Shown one piece after another: positions 52,066 to 61,155 of a DNA stretch of 64,000 nt. Location: contig NZ_BLKZ01000001.1 of assembly GCF_010723575.1 (NCBI RefSeq), positions 5,642,001 through 5,706,000 of the forward strand. The letters are read 5' to 3'. Both the position numbers and the translations under genes were made by a program. The stretch's first letter is position 1; each line of letters starts with the position of its first letter. The notes below the pieces were generated by a model, which did no database searches, was not told where the DNA came from, and was given only the letters and a program-made list of their open reading frames with translations. The stretch comes from Mycobacterium bourgelatii (GTDB taxonomy: Bacteria > Actinomycetota > Actinomycetes > Mycobacteriales > Mycobacteriaceae).

Positions 52066-53745
52066 TTAGGTGATGTCGTCGGCGGCGCCGCGGCCGGCGG
52101 CCCGTCCGGAGAAGATGCACCCACCCAGGAAAGTGCCTTCCAGGGCACGGTAGCCATGCACGCCGCCGCCACCGAAGCCCGCCACCTCGCCCGCGGCGTA
52201 CAACCCGGTGATCGGCGTGCCGTCGGACTTGAGCACCCGAGAAGCCAAGTCTGTTTCGATGCCGCCCAACGTCTTTCGCGTCAGGATGTGCAGCTTCACG
52301 GCGATCAACGGCCCCGCCTTGGGATCCAACAGGGGGTGCGGGGCCACCACCCGCCCGAGCCGATCGCCCAAATAGCCTCGGGCGGCGCGGATTGCGGTGA
52401 TCTGGCCGTCTTTGGTGTATTTGTTCACCACTTCGCGGTCGCGGGCTTCGACGGCGGCTTCGACCATGTCGTAGTCCAACGGTTCCACATCGGGCAGCTC
52501 GTTCATGCGGTCCACCAACTCGGCCAACGAGTTCGCGCTGACAAAGTCCACACCCTGGTCGACGAACGCCTGCACCGGCCCCGGCGGACCTTGGCCCACC
52601 CTGGCGCGCAACAGCTTTCGCGCACTCGCACTGGTCAGGTCGGGGTTCTGCTCCTGACCCGACAGCGCGAACTCCTTCTCAATGATCCTTTGGTTCAGGA
52701 TGAACCAGGTGTAGTCGCAACCGGACTGGGTGATGTACTCCAACGTGCCCAGGGTGTCGAAGCCCGGATACAACGGAACGGGTAGCCGATGGCCCGCGGC
52801 GTCCAGCCACAGCGGCGACGGGCCGGGAATGATGCGGATTCCGTGGCTCGGCCAGATCGGATCGTAGTTGGTGATGCCCTCGGTGTAGTGCCACATCCGG
52901 TCCGGATTGATCACCCGCGCACCGGCTTTCTGCGCGATGCCGATCATCCTGCCGTCCACGTGTGCGGGCACACCGCTGAGCAGCTGCTTGGGGGCGCGCC
53001 CCATCCGCCGAGGCCAGTTCTTGCGCACCAAATCGTGATTGCCGCCGATGCCGCCACTGGTCACGATCACCGCGGAAGCACGAAACTCGAACTTTCCCAC
53101 CGCCTGTCGCGACGACGGCACACCCCGCGGCGCATCGGAGGGCTCGAGGAGCGTGCCCCGCACGCCCGTCACCGCATCGCGCTCGACGATCAACTTGTCA
53201 ACCTGGTGCCGGTGCGCGAACCGCACCGTTGGACGGTCGCGCAGTTGGCGGGCGAATATCTCCACTAGTGCCGGCCCGGTACCCCAGGTGATGTGGAAGC
53301 GCGGCACGGAATTGCCGTGCCCCTGAGCGTCGTAGCCGCCGCGTTCGGCCCAGCCCACCAGCGGAAAGAGCTTCAGCCCACGGGCGCGCAGCCAGCTGCG
53401 CTTCTCCCCCGCCGCGAAGTCGACATAGGCGTGCGCCCATTGCTCCGGCCAGTAGTCCTCCGGCCGGTCGAAGGCCGCGGTGCCCAGCCAGTCCTGCAAC
53501 GCGAGTTCATGGCTGTCGCGAATACCGAGCCGGCGCTGCTCGGGGCTGTTCACGAAGAACAGGCCGCCGAACGACCAATACGCCTGTCCGCCCAGATTGG
53601 CGCTGTTTTCCTGGTCCAGGATCAAAACATGCAGGCCACGGTCCGCCAGTTCGCAGGCGGCCACCAACCCGGCCAATCCGGCCCCGACGATGATCGCGTC
53701 AGCGGTGAACCCGTCGTCCCCTGAAGCCGCCGGAGAGTCACTCAT
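52066..53745 (-). CDS. FAD-binding dehydrogenase, KstD/fumarate-reductase type (Rv0785 orthologue)
   Basis: A 559-residue flavoprotein. The N-terminal FAD fold is AIIVGAGLAGLVAACELADRGLHVLILDQE, and the C-terminal FAD loop is GLYAAGEVAGFGGGGVHGYRALEG. It belongs to the large group of 3-ketosteroid dehydrogenases and soluble fumarate reductases; the substrate is not assigned in Rv0785. ATG at 53745 gives the start MSDSPAASG. A 9-bp inverted repeat lies across that codon. Confidence 0.9.
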   Translation of the reverse strand: MSDSPAASGDDGFTADAIIVGAGLAGLVAACELADRGLHVLILDQENSANLGGQAYWSFGGLFFVNSPEQRRLGIRDSHELALQDWLGTAAFDRPEDYWPEQWAHAYVDFAAGEKRSWLRARGLKLFPLVGWAERGGYDAQGHGNSVPRFHITWGTGPALVEIFARQLRDRPTVRFAHRHQVDKLIVERDAVTGVRGTLLEPSDAPRGVPSSRQAVGKFEFRASAVIVTSGGIGGNHDLVRKNWPRRMGRAPKQLLSGVPAHVDGRMIGIAQKAGARVINPDRMWHYTEGITNYDPIWPSHGIRIIPGPSPLWLDAAGHRLPVPLYPGFDTLGTLEYITQSGCDYTWFILNQRIIEKEFALSGQEQNPDLTSASARKLLRARVGQGPPGPVQAFVDQGVDFVSANSLAELVDRMNELPDVEPLDYDMVEAAVEARDREVVNKYTKDGQITAIRAARGYLGDRLGRVVAPHPLLDPKAGPLIAVKLHILTRKTLGGIETDLASRVLKSDGTPITGLYAAGEVAGFGGGGVHGYRALEGTFLGGCIFSGRAAGRGAADDIT

Positions 53746-53768
53746 GGTGGTACAGGGTAGTACCACCA
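53745..53768. promoter_or_regulatory. Inverted repeat over the Rv0785-type start codon
   Basis: TGGTGGTAC (53745-53753) and GTACCACCA (53760-53768) are exact complements around a 6-bp centre, starting at the last base of the reverse-strand ATG. Could be an operator or an RNA hairpin that masks the start. The upstream gene ends 11 bp further. Confidence 0.5.
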
Positions 53769-53778
53769 CGTCGGGGTA

Positions 53779-54483
53779 CTACGCGGCGTCGGGCATGGCC
53801 TTGTCGGACCGCCACTGGTACACGGTGGGCGTGCACGAGTGCATGAGCGCCAGGTCGACGGCGTCCAGCATCGCCTGCAGCGGTCCGGGCTTGCGCAAGT
53901 GATGCGCGGCGACCGCGATGCGGACGATGCCGCCACGCCGCGCGATGCGCTCGGCAGACATCACCACCATTCGGCACCACCACGGTTCGGCCAGGAATCC
54001 TTCTCCGATGCCCAACACCCGAGCGCGGACTGTCTCGTTGCGCACCAGATCGGTGATTCCGTGATAGTCGGCCAACAACCGGAATCCATTGCGCGGCAGT
54101 GCTTTGACCACGCCGGGAGAGACCAGCCAGCCCGGTGCGGCGAACAGTCGGGTGCGCAAACCGAGGTGTTCGAGCACCCGGTCAGCGGCCATCAGTCGCA
54201 GGTTTGCCTCATGTGCGTGCAGCGTCGCGAACTCGCCGCGGCGCCGCTTGGTCGCCGCTTCGTCATAGCCGTGCAACACCAACGCATCACCACCGGTGCG
54301 CCGCGCCGTCAACCACTCCACGGTGCGTGGGTCACGGTCGAGGCGGTAGTCACCACCCAGGCGCGGGGCCACCAGCAATGAAACCGGTACCGAGCGGGCG
54401 TCCATTTGCCCGCAGAATGCGTCGACCTCGCCCAGGGTGCGTTCGCACATTCCCGAGACCGAGACGATCAGTTTTCCAGACAC
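53779..54483 (-). CDS. Polysaccharide deacetylase / DUF2334-like protein (Rv0784 orthologue)
   Basis: A 234-residue protein resembling the DUF2334 NodB-like group: LIVSVSGMCERTLGEVDAFC at the start of the barrel, and VLHGYDEAAT with a His-Gly-Tyr-Asp block typical of the family. The N-terminal Ser-Gly pair replaces the Asp-Asp metal site of true NodB enzymes, so catalysis is uncertain. It is 33 bp upstream of the FAD dehydrogenase on the same strand, probably an operon, and diverges from the EmrB-type exporter. Confidence 0.8.
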   Translation of the reverse strand: MSGKLIVSVSGMCERTLGEVDAFCGQMDARSVPVSLLVAPRLGGDYRLDRDPRTVEWLTARRTGGDALVLHGYDEAATKRRRGEFATLHAHEANLRLMAADRVLEHLGLRTRLFAAPGWLVSPGVVKALPRNGFRLLADYHGITDLVRNETVRARVLGIGEGFLAEPWWCRMVVMSAERIARRGGIVRIAVAAHHLRKPGPLQAMLDAVDLALMHSCTPTVYQWRSDKAMPDAA

Positions 54484-54611
54484 ACTTGCAGTTTGCCGAC
54501 GCCAGGTTTCCGGACGGTGAAGTACACGCGGACGTCAGGAGTATTTCGAGTGGGTTGGATCACGGGGCGCAACCGGGGTCGAGCATCCGCATAGATATGC
54601 TATGGAACGCC

Positions 54612-56198
54612 ATGGATAAGGCGAGTTCCGTACCGGCAGATGTTGCGCTGCCCATCAAGCCGGGGCAGCCCGAACCCGGCGAACACGTCTATCCCAGCAA
54701 GCTCGACGCCGGGACGCTGCGCGTCGCCGGGGTCGTCGTGCTGGCATCGATAATGACGATCCTGGACGTCACCGTCGTCAGCGTCGCGCAGCGCACGTTC
54801 ATCGTCGAGTTCGCATCGACGCAGGCAATTGTCGGCTGGACCATGACCGGTTACACGCTCGCCCTGACCACCGTGATCCCGGTGACCGGATGGGCCGCCG
54901 ACCGATTCGGCACCAAGCGGCTCTGGATGGGCTCGGTGCTCGCCTTCACGCTCGCCTCAGCACTGTGCGCGACGGCATCAAACATCCTGCTGCTCATCAC
55001 TTTCCGGGTGGTGCAGGGAATCGGTGGTGGCATGCTGCTGCCGCTGGGATTCATGATCCTCACCCGCGCGGCTGGGCCCAGGCGACTGGGTCGTTTGATG
55101 GCGGTCTTGGGCGTCCCGATGCTGCTCGCCCCTATTGGCGGACCGATCCTGGGCGGCTGGCTGGTCAGCGAATTCAGTTGGCCGTGGATCTTTCTGGTCA
55201 ACCTGCCCATCGGCTTGGTCGCGTTCGTCCTCGCGTCAATCGTCTTCCCGAAAGATCGTCCGACACCGTCGGAAACGTTCGACGTCGTCGGTGTGATGTT
55301 GTTGTCCCCCGGCCTGGCCACGCTGTTGTTCGGCGTCTCGTCCATCCCCGGCCGCGGCACGGTCGCCGACGTCCACGTGTTGCTGCCGATGGGCGTCGGC
55401 GTGGTGCTGATCGTGACGTTCGTCATGCACGCGTTGCACCGCGCGGAACATCCGCTCATCGACGTGCGATTGTTCCGGAACCGGGTGTTCACCCAAGCCA
55501 ACGCGACGATGCTGGTGTTTTCCATCGCATTCTTCGGCACCGGCCTGCTGATGCCGAGCTATCTGCAACAGGTACTGCACCAGACCCCGATGGAATCGGG
55601 ACTTCACCTGGCACCGCAAGGGGTTGGCGCCATGCTGACCATGCCGTTCGCCGGAGCCTTCATGGACCGGCGGGGCCCGGGAAAGAGCGTGCTGTTCGGC
55701 CTGACCCTGATCACCGTGGGCCTGGCCGCCTTCACATTCGGCGTCGCCAAACAAGCGAATTACTTCCCGCTTCTGGTGGCCGGCCTGGCGCTGATGGGCC
55801 TGGGCATGGGTTGCACCATGATGCCGCTTTCCGGCGCCGCGGTGCAGACACTCACGCCGCATGACATTGCCCGCGGCTCCACCCTGATCAGTGTCAACCA
55901 GCAAGTGGGCGGTTCGGTGGGCACGGCGCTGATGTCGGTGTTGCTCACCAATCAGTTCAATCGCAGCGAGAACATCGACGTCGCCAACCAGGTTGCGCTG
56001 TTGGAGAAGGCCGCCGCCCGCCGCGGCGTAGCCGTCGACCCGTCGGCGCTACCCCCACCGGCACGCGCCGCTGACTTCGGGACCGCGCTGCTGAACGACC
56101 TTTCCCACGCCTATGCGGCGGTGCTGGGGGTCGCGGTCGTGCTGATGATGGTGACGCTTGTTCCGGCGTGGTTCCTGCCTCGAAAACCGACCGTGTAG
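54612..56198 (+). CDS. emrB: EmrB/QacA-type MFS drug exporter (Rv0783c orthologue)
   Basis: A 528-residue DHA2-family transporter with 14 predicted membrane helices. Motif C-type and early features are seen in VVLASIMTILDVTVVSVAQRTF and GWTMTGYTLALTTVIPVTGWAADRFGTKR (motif A in the loop). ATG at 54612 or 54597 (adding MLWNA) starts the protein; the frame is open further but antisense to the neighbour. Exports hydrophobic drugs or unknown native compounds by proton antiport. A TetR gene follows convergently, 17 bp between the stops. Confidence 0.93.
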   Translation: MDKASSVPADVALPIKPGQPEPGEHVYPSKLDAGTLRVAGVVVLASIMTILDVTVVSVAQRTFIVEFASTQAIVGWTMTGYTLALTTVIPVTGWAADRFGTKRLWMGSVLAFTLASALCATASNILLLITFRVVQGIGGGMLLPLGFMILTRAAGPRRLGRLMAVLGVPMLLAPIGGPILGGWLVSEFSWPWIFLVNLPIGLVAFVLASIVFPKDRPTPSETFDVVGVMLLSPGLATLLFGVSSIPGRGTVADVHVLLPMGVGVVLIVTFVMHALHRAEHPLIDVRLFRNRVFTQANATMLVFSIAFFGTGLLMPSYLQQVLHQTPMESGLHLAPQGVGAMLTMPFAGAFMDRRGPGKSVLFGLTLITVGLAAFTFGVAKQANYFPLLVAGLALMGLGMGCTMMPLSGAAVQTLTPHDIARGSTLISVNQQVGGSVGTALMSVLLTNQFNRSENIDVANQVALLEKAAARRGVAVDPSALPPPARAADFGTALLNDLSHAYAAVLGVAVVLMMVTLVPAWFLPRKPTV

Positions 56199-56215
56199 AC
56201 CGCCATCTAGTCGCG

Positions 56216-56779
56216 CTACTCCGTGAACAGCATCGCCGCGATCCGATTCACGGTGTCCATCGGATCCGCCGCGCGCACTTGGGCATTGAATGCGTCGTTG
56301 AGCCACAGCGTCGAGAACCCGTGCACCAGAGACCAGGCCGCGAGCTGAGCACCCGCTGGATCGGACCGAGCGTTGGGATCGCGCAACGTCTCCACCCCGC
56401 GCGACAATTCCGCGGCAGCGGCGGCTTCGGCGGCTGCGAATTCAGGATCGGAGCCGTCCAGCAGCGAACGGTTGAACATCACCTGATAGTGCCCCGGATG
56501 CTCGAGCGCGAACCGCACGTAGGCCAGGGCCGCATCGGCGAACCGCGGACGGGCTCGCACCAGAGCGTCAGCCAGTAGCCGAAAACCCTCCGTCGCCAAT
56601 GCCGTGAACAGACCCCGGCGATCGGTGAAGTGGTGGGCCGGCGCGGCATGTGAGACTCCGGCCTCGCGCGCCAATTCCCGCAGCGAGACGCGCTCCGCGC
56701 CGCGTTCGGCGACCAGGCGGGCGGCCTCGGTGAGGATCGCGGCCCGCAGGTCGCCGTGATGGTAGGTGGGGCGGTTCAT
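56216..56779 (-). CDS. TetR-family regulator with WHG-type ligand domain
   Basis: A 187-residue regulator. The HTH is at about residues 10-55 (VSLRELAREAGVSHAAPAHHFTDRRGLF), and the C-terminal domain ends with SLVHGFSTLWLNDAF, as in the WHG-domain group. It diverges from the DoxX gene with a duplicated element in between, and converges with the EmrB-type exporter; both are candidate targets. Confidence 0.9.
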   Translation of the reverse strand: MNRPTYHHGDLRAAILTEAARLVAERGAERVSLRELAREAGVSHAAPAHHFTDRRGLFTALATEGFRLLADALVRARPRFADAALAYVRFALEHPGHYQVMFNRSLLDGSDPEFAAAEAAAAAELSRGVETLRDPNARSDPAGAQLAAWSLVHGFSTLWLNDAFNAQVRAADPMDTVNRIAAMLFTE

Positions 56780-56801
56780 CAGCCCAGCATACCGGCATAA
56801 C

Positions 56802-56864
56802 TTGACAGTGACTAGATTGCCCGCTTACCGTGGGCGGTGACAGATCTTGTCACTGTCTAGATTG
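56802..56864 (+). promoter_or_regulatory. DoxX-gene promoter with duplicated TetR-type operator
   Basis: TTGACAGTGACTAGATTG (56802-56819) and TTGTCACTGTCTAGATTG (56847-56864) match at 15 of 18 positions as a direct repeat 45 bp apart; GACAGTGAC and GTCACTGTC within them are also inverted complements. A promoter is readable as TTGACA (56802-56807), 18 bp, TACCGT (56826-56831). The first element overlaps the -35; the second lies just inside the transcript. Confidence 0.7.
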
Positions 56865-56875
56865 GAGAAGTTCTC

Positions 56876-57322
56876 ATGGCACCACTCATCGCGCTGCTGT
56901 TCGGCAGCATCGGCGCACGCATCGTCGGTTGGTTAGGCGTCGCGTATGTCGACAACTGGGCCAACGCGGTCGCCGTCGGCCTGGCGGCCATGTTCGTACT
57001 GACCGGCGTGGCTCACTTCGTGCCAGCGATGCGGCGAGACATGATCGCGATCGTGCCGCCGCGGTTGCCGGCCCCCGGTCTGCTGGTCACCATCACCGGC
57101 GTGCTCGAACTCCTGGGGGCGGTGGGCCTGTTGCTGCCCAGCACCCGGGTGGCGGCGGCGGTGTGCCTGCTGGCGCTGATGCTGGCGATGTTCCCGGCCA
57201 ATGTCTACGCCGCGCGGATGCCCAACCCGCCCAAGTCCATGCACACGCGGTTGTCGCTGCGCAGTGTCGAAGAGGCCGTCTTCCTAGGAGCTGCCGCCGT
57301 TGTCGCCGTCGGCGGCATCTAA
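56876..57322 (+). CDS. DoxX-like membrane protein
   Basis: A 148-residue integral membrane protein with four predicted helices, of the DoxX/DoxD-like family. FVLTGVAHFVPAMRRDMIAIVPP and GVLELLGAVGLLLPSTRVAAAVCLLALMLAMFPANVYAA are typical. In M. tuberculosis one DoxX protein works with superoxide dismutase and SseA in thiol-oxidative stress; this is a different one, and its role is unknown. Ribosome site GGAGAAG precedes the ATG. The 3' end overlaps ptrB by 39 bp on the other strand. Confidence 0.87.
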   Translation: MAPLIALLFGSIGARIVGWLGVAYVDNWANAVAVGLAAMFVLTGVAHFVPAMRRDMIAIVPPRLPAPGLLVTITGVLELLGAVGLLLPSTRVAAAVCLLALMLAMFPANVYAARMPNPPKSMHTRLSLRSVEEAVFLGAAAVVAVGGI

Positions 57323-59401
57323 CAGCCAGGCGTACTGGAATGCGATTTCCTTCCAGCGTTCGTAGCGACCGCTGATTCCGCCGTGACCGGCGTGCATCTG
57401 GGTCTTCAACAACACCGGCTTGCCGGTGTTGTTGGCGTGGCGCAGGGCGGCGACCCACTTGGCCGGTTCCACGTAGTAGACCCGGGTGTCGTTCAGCGAT
57501 GTCATGGCCAGGATCGCCGGATAGGGCTTGGTCGAGACGTTCTCGTACGGCGAATAGGACTTCATGTACGCATAGACTTCGCTGTCGGCCAACGGGTTTC
57601 CCCACTCATCCCATTCGGTCACGGTCAGCGGCAGCGAAGGATCGAGGATCGTCGTGAGCGGATCGACGAACGGCACCTGGGCAAGAATTCCGGCAAAGAG
57701 CTCCGGTGCCATGTTCGCCACCGCGCCCATCAGCAGACCGCCCGCGCTGCCGCCCATCGCGACCAACTGCTGCGGCCGGGTCAGTCCCGAGTCCACCAGA
57801 TGCCTTGCGACCGCGATGAAGTCGGTGAAGGTGTTCTTCTTTTCCAGCAGCTTGCCGTGCTCGTACCACAACCGGCCCATCTCACCGCCACCGCGGACGT
57901 GGGCGATGACGAACACCATGCCGCGATCCAACAGTGACAGCCGGGCAATGGAGAACCGCGGGTCTTCGCACATTTCGTAGGCGCCGTAGCCGTAAATCAA
58001 TGCTGGAGCCGGGAATTCGATATCAGCCCGGTGGACGATCGAGATCGGGATCCGGGCCCCGTCGTCGGCGAACGCCCAGTCGCGGCGCTCCACGTAGTCC
58101 TCACGCCGGTAGTCACCTAACACGGGCTGCTCGCGCAGCAGTGTCCGCTCACCGGTGACCAGGTCGAGGTCATAGATTCGCACCGGGGTGATGAATGATC
58201 CCGCCCCGATGCGCAGTTTGGGCGAGTCCCAGTTCGGATTGGCCCCCAGGCCGGCCGACATCAGCTCGGAGTCGAAGGTGAGTTCTTCGGGCTCGTCGTA
58301 GCTGCCGTCACTCTTGATGGGCCACAATTGAATGCGCGGCAGTCCCTCACGCCGATAGCTGACCACCAGATGCCGGGCGAAGGCGTCAACACCGTCGAGC
58401 CGGACGTCGTCGCGGTGCGCGATCAGGGTGCGCTGTCGGGTCGGGTCCTCGACCGGCGCCTCGACGAGCGTGAAGTTCACCGCGCCGTCATTGTGCAGGA
58501 TCAAGAAACGGTCCTGGCCGCCGACGATCGCGTGCTCCACCGAGTACTCGACACCGTCGCGGCGCGGCAGTACGACGGTGAATTGCGCTTGCGGGTCAGT
58601 CGAATCCGCGTAGCGCACCTCGGAGGTGATGGAAGATCCGGCCGCAATGAAGATGTAGGCGTCGCTGCGAGTACGTCCCACGGCAAGCCAGAACCGTTCA
58701 TCGGGTTCGTGATAGACCTGCTCCGACTCATTCTGCCCACCAAGCCGATACCGCCAGACGGTGTCCGGGCGCCAGGCCTCGTCCACGGTGATGTAGTAGA
58801 CGGTGCGGTTGTCGGCGGCCCAGGTTACCCCGGCACCGATCCCGGTGATCTCGTCCGGGTAGTTCTCCGCGGTGCGTAAATCCCTGAACCGCAACGTGTA
58901 CCGCTCGTCACCGACGACATCCACGGAATAGGCCAAGAGGTTGCCGTCCAGGCTGACGCTGGCCGCGCCGAGAGCGAAGAAGTTGTGACCGTCGGCCTCC
59001 ACGTTCTCGTCGAGCAATACCTGTTCACCGGGAATCTCGGTGTCCTCGTCGAACTTCGGCGGGTTCCAGTCGTCGGGACCGGTTATCGGACAACGGCAAT
59101 GAACGCCGTACTGCTTTCCTTCGAAGGTGCGCGAGTAGTACCACCAGTAGCCACGGCGGGTCGGTACCGAAAGGTCGGTTTCCTTGGTGCGCGCCTTGAT
59201 TTCGTCGAAAATTTTCTGTCGCAGTGGTTCGAGGTGAGCGGTGGCCTGATCGACGTAGTCATTCTCCGCCTCGAGGTAGGCGATGACTTCGGGATTGTCC
59301 TTGTCGCGCAGCCATTCGTAGGGGTCGATGAAGACGTCGCCGTGATGTTCCCGACGGGTTTCGACCCGCTTGGCGATGGGCGGTGCAACTGGTTCGCTCA
59401 T
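57284..59401 (-). CDS. ptrB: Oligopeptidase B / protease II PtrB (Rv0781-Rv0782 orthologue, intact)
   Basis: A 705-residue S9A serine peptidase that cleaves small peptides after Arg or Lys. The N-terminal beta-propeller (about 80-410) is followed by the catalytic domain, with Ser in AMGGSAGGLLMGA, the Asp in ASLNDTRV and the His in MHAGHGG. In M. tuberculosis H37Rv the gene is split into two frames (ptrBa, ptrBb); here it is a single uninterrupted frame. Its start overlaps the purC stop by 4 bp. Confidence 0.95.
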   Translation of the reverse strand: MSEPVAPPIAKRVETRREHHGDVFIDPYEWLRDKDNPEVIAYLEAENDYVDQATAHLEPLRQKIFDEIKARTKETDLSVPTRRGYWWYYSRTFEGKQYGVHCRCPITGPDDWNPPKFDEDTEIPGEQVLLDENVEADGHNFFALGAASVSLDGNLLAYSVDVVGDERYTLRFRDLRTAENYPDEITGIGAGVTWAADNRTVYYITVDEAWRPDTVWRYRLGGQNESEQVYHEPDERFWLAVGRTRSDAYIFIAAGSSITSEVRYADSTDPQAQFTVVLPRRDGVEYSVEHAIVGGQDRFLILHNDGAVNFTLVEAPVEDPTRQRTLIAHRDDVRLDGVDAFARHLVVSYRREGLPRIQLWPIKSDGSYDEPEELTFDSELMSAGLGANPNWDSPKLRIGAGSFITPVRIYDLDLVTGERTLLREQPVLGDYRREDYVERRDWAFADDGARIPISIVHRADIEFPAPALIYGYGAYEMCEDPRFSIARLSLLDRGMVFVIAHVRGGGEMGRLWYEHGKLLEKKNTFTDFIAVARHLVDSGLTRPQQLVAMGGSAGGLLMGAVANMAPELFAGILAQVPFVDPLTTILDPSLPLTVTEWDEWGNPLADSEVYAYMKSYSPYENVSTKPYPAILAMTSLNDTRVYYVEPAKWVAALRHANNTGKPVLLKTQMHAGHGGISGRYERWKEIAFQYAWLLDAADGDNGGSS

Positions 59402-60291
59402 GCGGCCGGGCCAATCCAGTCATCGAATCGCAGGCCCGAAATGCGTTCGTAAGCTTCGATGTAACGGCCGCGGGTGGCCTCGATGACGTCGTCGGGAAGG
59501 GGCGGCGGTGGCAGCTCACCGCCACGGTCCCAGCCGGATGCCGGGCTGGTCAGCCAGTTGCGCACGAACTGCTTGTCGAACGCGGTCTGCACCACTCCTG
59601 GCCGGTATTCTGCGGCGGGCCAATACCTCGACGAATCGGGAGTGAAGATTTCGTCGGCCAGCAGCAGGTTGCCGTCACGATCGGTCCCGAACTCGAACTT
59701 GGTGTCCGCGATGATGATTCCCCTGCTCAGCGCGTGATCGGCGGCCTGCACGTAGATCCGCAGGGTACGGTCACGCAACTGGTTGGCGCGAACCTCGCCC
59801 ACCAATTCGACGACCCGGTCGAATGAGATGTTTTCGTCGTGCAGGCCCAGTTCGGCCTTCGTCGCCGGAGTGAACAACGGTTCGGCGAACTTGCTGGCCT
59901 CGACCAGTCCCGGCGGCAACGGAATGCCGCAGACTTGCCCGGTCGCCTGATAGTCGAGCAGTCCAGAACCGGTGAGGTAGCCCCGGGCCACGCACTCGAC
60001 CGGCAGCATTTCCAGCCGCTGCACCACCAGCGCGCGGCCCAGCACGTCGTCGGGAATCCGCGAGTCGTCGGGCGGGCCGGCCAGGTGGTTGGGGGCGTCC
60101 ACCAGGTCGAAGAAGAACACGCTCATCGCGGTCAGGATTCGGCCTTTGTCCGGGATGGTGTTGTCCAGGATGTAGTCGTAGGCCGAGATCCGGTCGGTGG
60201 CGACCAGCAACAGGTGGTCGTCGTCGATTTCGTAGATTTCGCGGACCTTGCCGCTGGCCAGATGCCGGTAGTCGGACAGTGCGGGGCGCAT
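59398..60291 (-). CDS. purC: SAICAR synthetase PurC (Rv0780 orthologue)
   Basis: A 297-residue enzyme of purine synthesis that joins aspartate to CAIR using ATP. The sequence shows SGKVREIYEIDDDHLLLVATDRISAYDYILDNTIPDKG and later GIIIADTKFEFG. Length is as expected. Translationally coupled to ptrB by an ATGA overlap. Confidence 0.97.
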   Translation of the reverse strand: MRPALSDYRHLASGKVREIYEIDDDHLLLVATDRISAYDYILDNTIPDKGRILTAMSVFFFDLVDAPNHLAGPPDDSRIPDDVLGRALVVQRLEMLPVECVARGYLTGSGLLDYQATGQVCGIPLPPGLVEASKFAEPLFTPATKAELGLHDENISFDRVVELVGEVRANQLRDRTLRIYVQAADHALSRGIIIADTKFEFGTDRDGNLLLADEIFTPDSSRYWPAAEYRPGVVQTAFDKQFVRNWLTSPASGWDRGGELPPPPLPDDVIEATRGRYIEAYERISGLRFDDWIGPAA

Positions 60292-60343
60292 CGGGTCAGA
60301 GTATCCGCCACGCCACTCGCCGGCCTGTGCTGGGATCAGCCCT

Positions 60344-60961
60344 ATGACGCGGTACTTGCCTTACTCCACCCGGCCCCTTCGATTGTTCGTCCAACTGATG
60401 AGCGACGTCACCGTCTCGGTGTGGACGATCATCTGGGTGTTCGTCGGGTTGGCGGTCCACGAGGCCATCGCGATGATCGCCGAGGCCGGCCGCCAGGTCG
60501 AGACGGGCTCGAACGGCGTCGCGGACAATCTGGCCTCGGCCGGACATGGCGCCCACAACGTTCCGCTGGTGGGCGATGCGGTGAGCAAGCCGCTCAACGC
60601 GGCCAGCGAAGCGGCGCTCGACATCGCCGGCGCCGGCCATGACTTGGCTACCACGGCGAGTTGGCTGGCTGTGGTGTTGGCGATCGCGGTGGCTGCGACG
60701 CCCATCCTGACGGTTGGTGGCCCCTGGTTGTTCCTGCGGTTGCGATTCTTCCGACGGAAATGGACCGTGTCAGCGCTGGCCACCACGCCCGCCGGTCAAC
60801 AACTGCTCGCGCTGCGGGCATTGGCGAACCGGTCGCCGGCCAAGCTCGCCGCCGTCAGCGCGGACCCGGTCGGAGGGTGGCGCCAGGAGGATCCCGACAT
60901 CATTCGCGGGCTGGCCGCCCTCGAACTACGCGCTGCGGGGATCAGGCTGGTAACCCACTAA
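60344..60961 (+). CDS. Conserved membrane protein (Rv0779c orthologue)
   Basis: A 205-residue protein with two membrane helices (VWTIIWVFVGLAVHEAIAM and ASWLAVVLAIAVAATPILTVGGPWLFLRLRFF) and a segment between them predicted outside. The length equals that of Rv0779c (206), so I kept the ATG at 60344; ATG 60398 is an alternative. Function is unknown. Confidence 0.82.
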   Translation: MTRYLPYSTRPLRLFVQLMSDVTVSVWTIIWVFVGLAVHEAIAMIAEAGRQVETGSNGVADNLASAGHGAHNVPLVGDAVSKPLNAASEAALDIAGAGHDLATTASWLAVVLAIAVAATPILTVGGPWLFLRLRFFRRKWTVSALATTPAGQQLLALRALANRSPAKLAAVSADPVGGWRQEDPDIIRGLAALELRAAGIRLVTH

Positions 60962-61155
60962 TCGTGGTCACGAGGCGAGCCGACTTTGGGATGCTTCCCG
61001 TTCGACGTCGAGGCCGAGGCCGCACGAGAGTCTCCGGCCGTGCGTGATCGCGCACTAGCGAGATCACTGTCGTTTTCGAGCGATCTCGTTTCCTCGGTGC
61101 GATACCCATTATCAGGCTTATCGTGTGTTGGACTGTGGTCGGCGAGGAGGCTGAT

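Noticed and set aside
50655..52172. Reverse-strand frame of 505 residues reaching through the metallo-hydrolase gene
   Set aside because: Only the last 228 residues have a signal peptide and normal composition; the rest is antisense to a clear gene.
54135..54611. Upstream extension of the EmrB-type exporter
   Set aside because: It is antisense to the deacetylase-like gene and lacks transporter homology before 54597.
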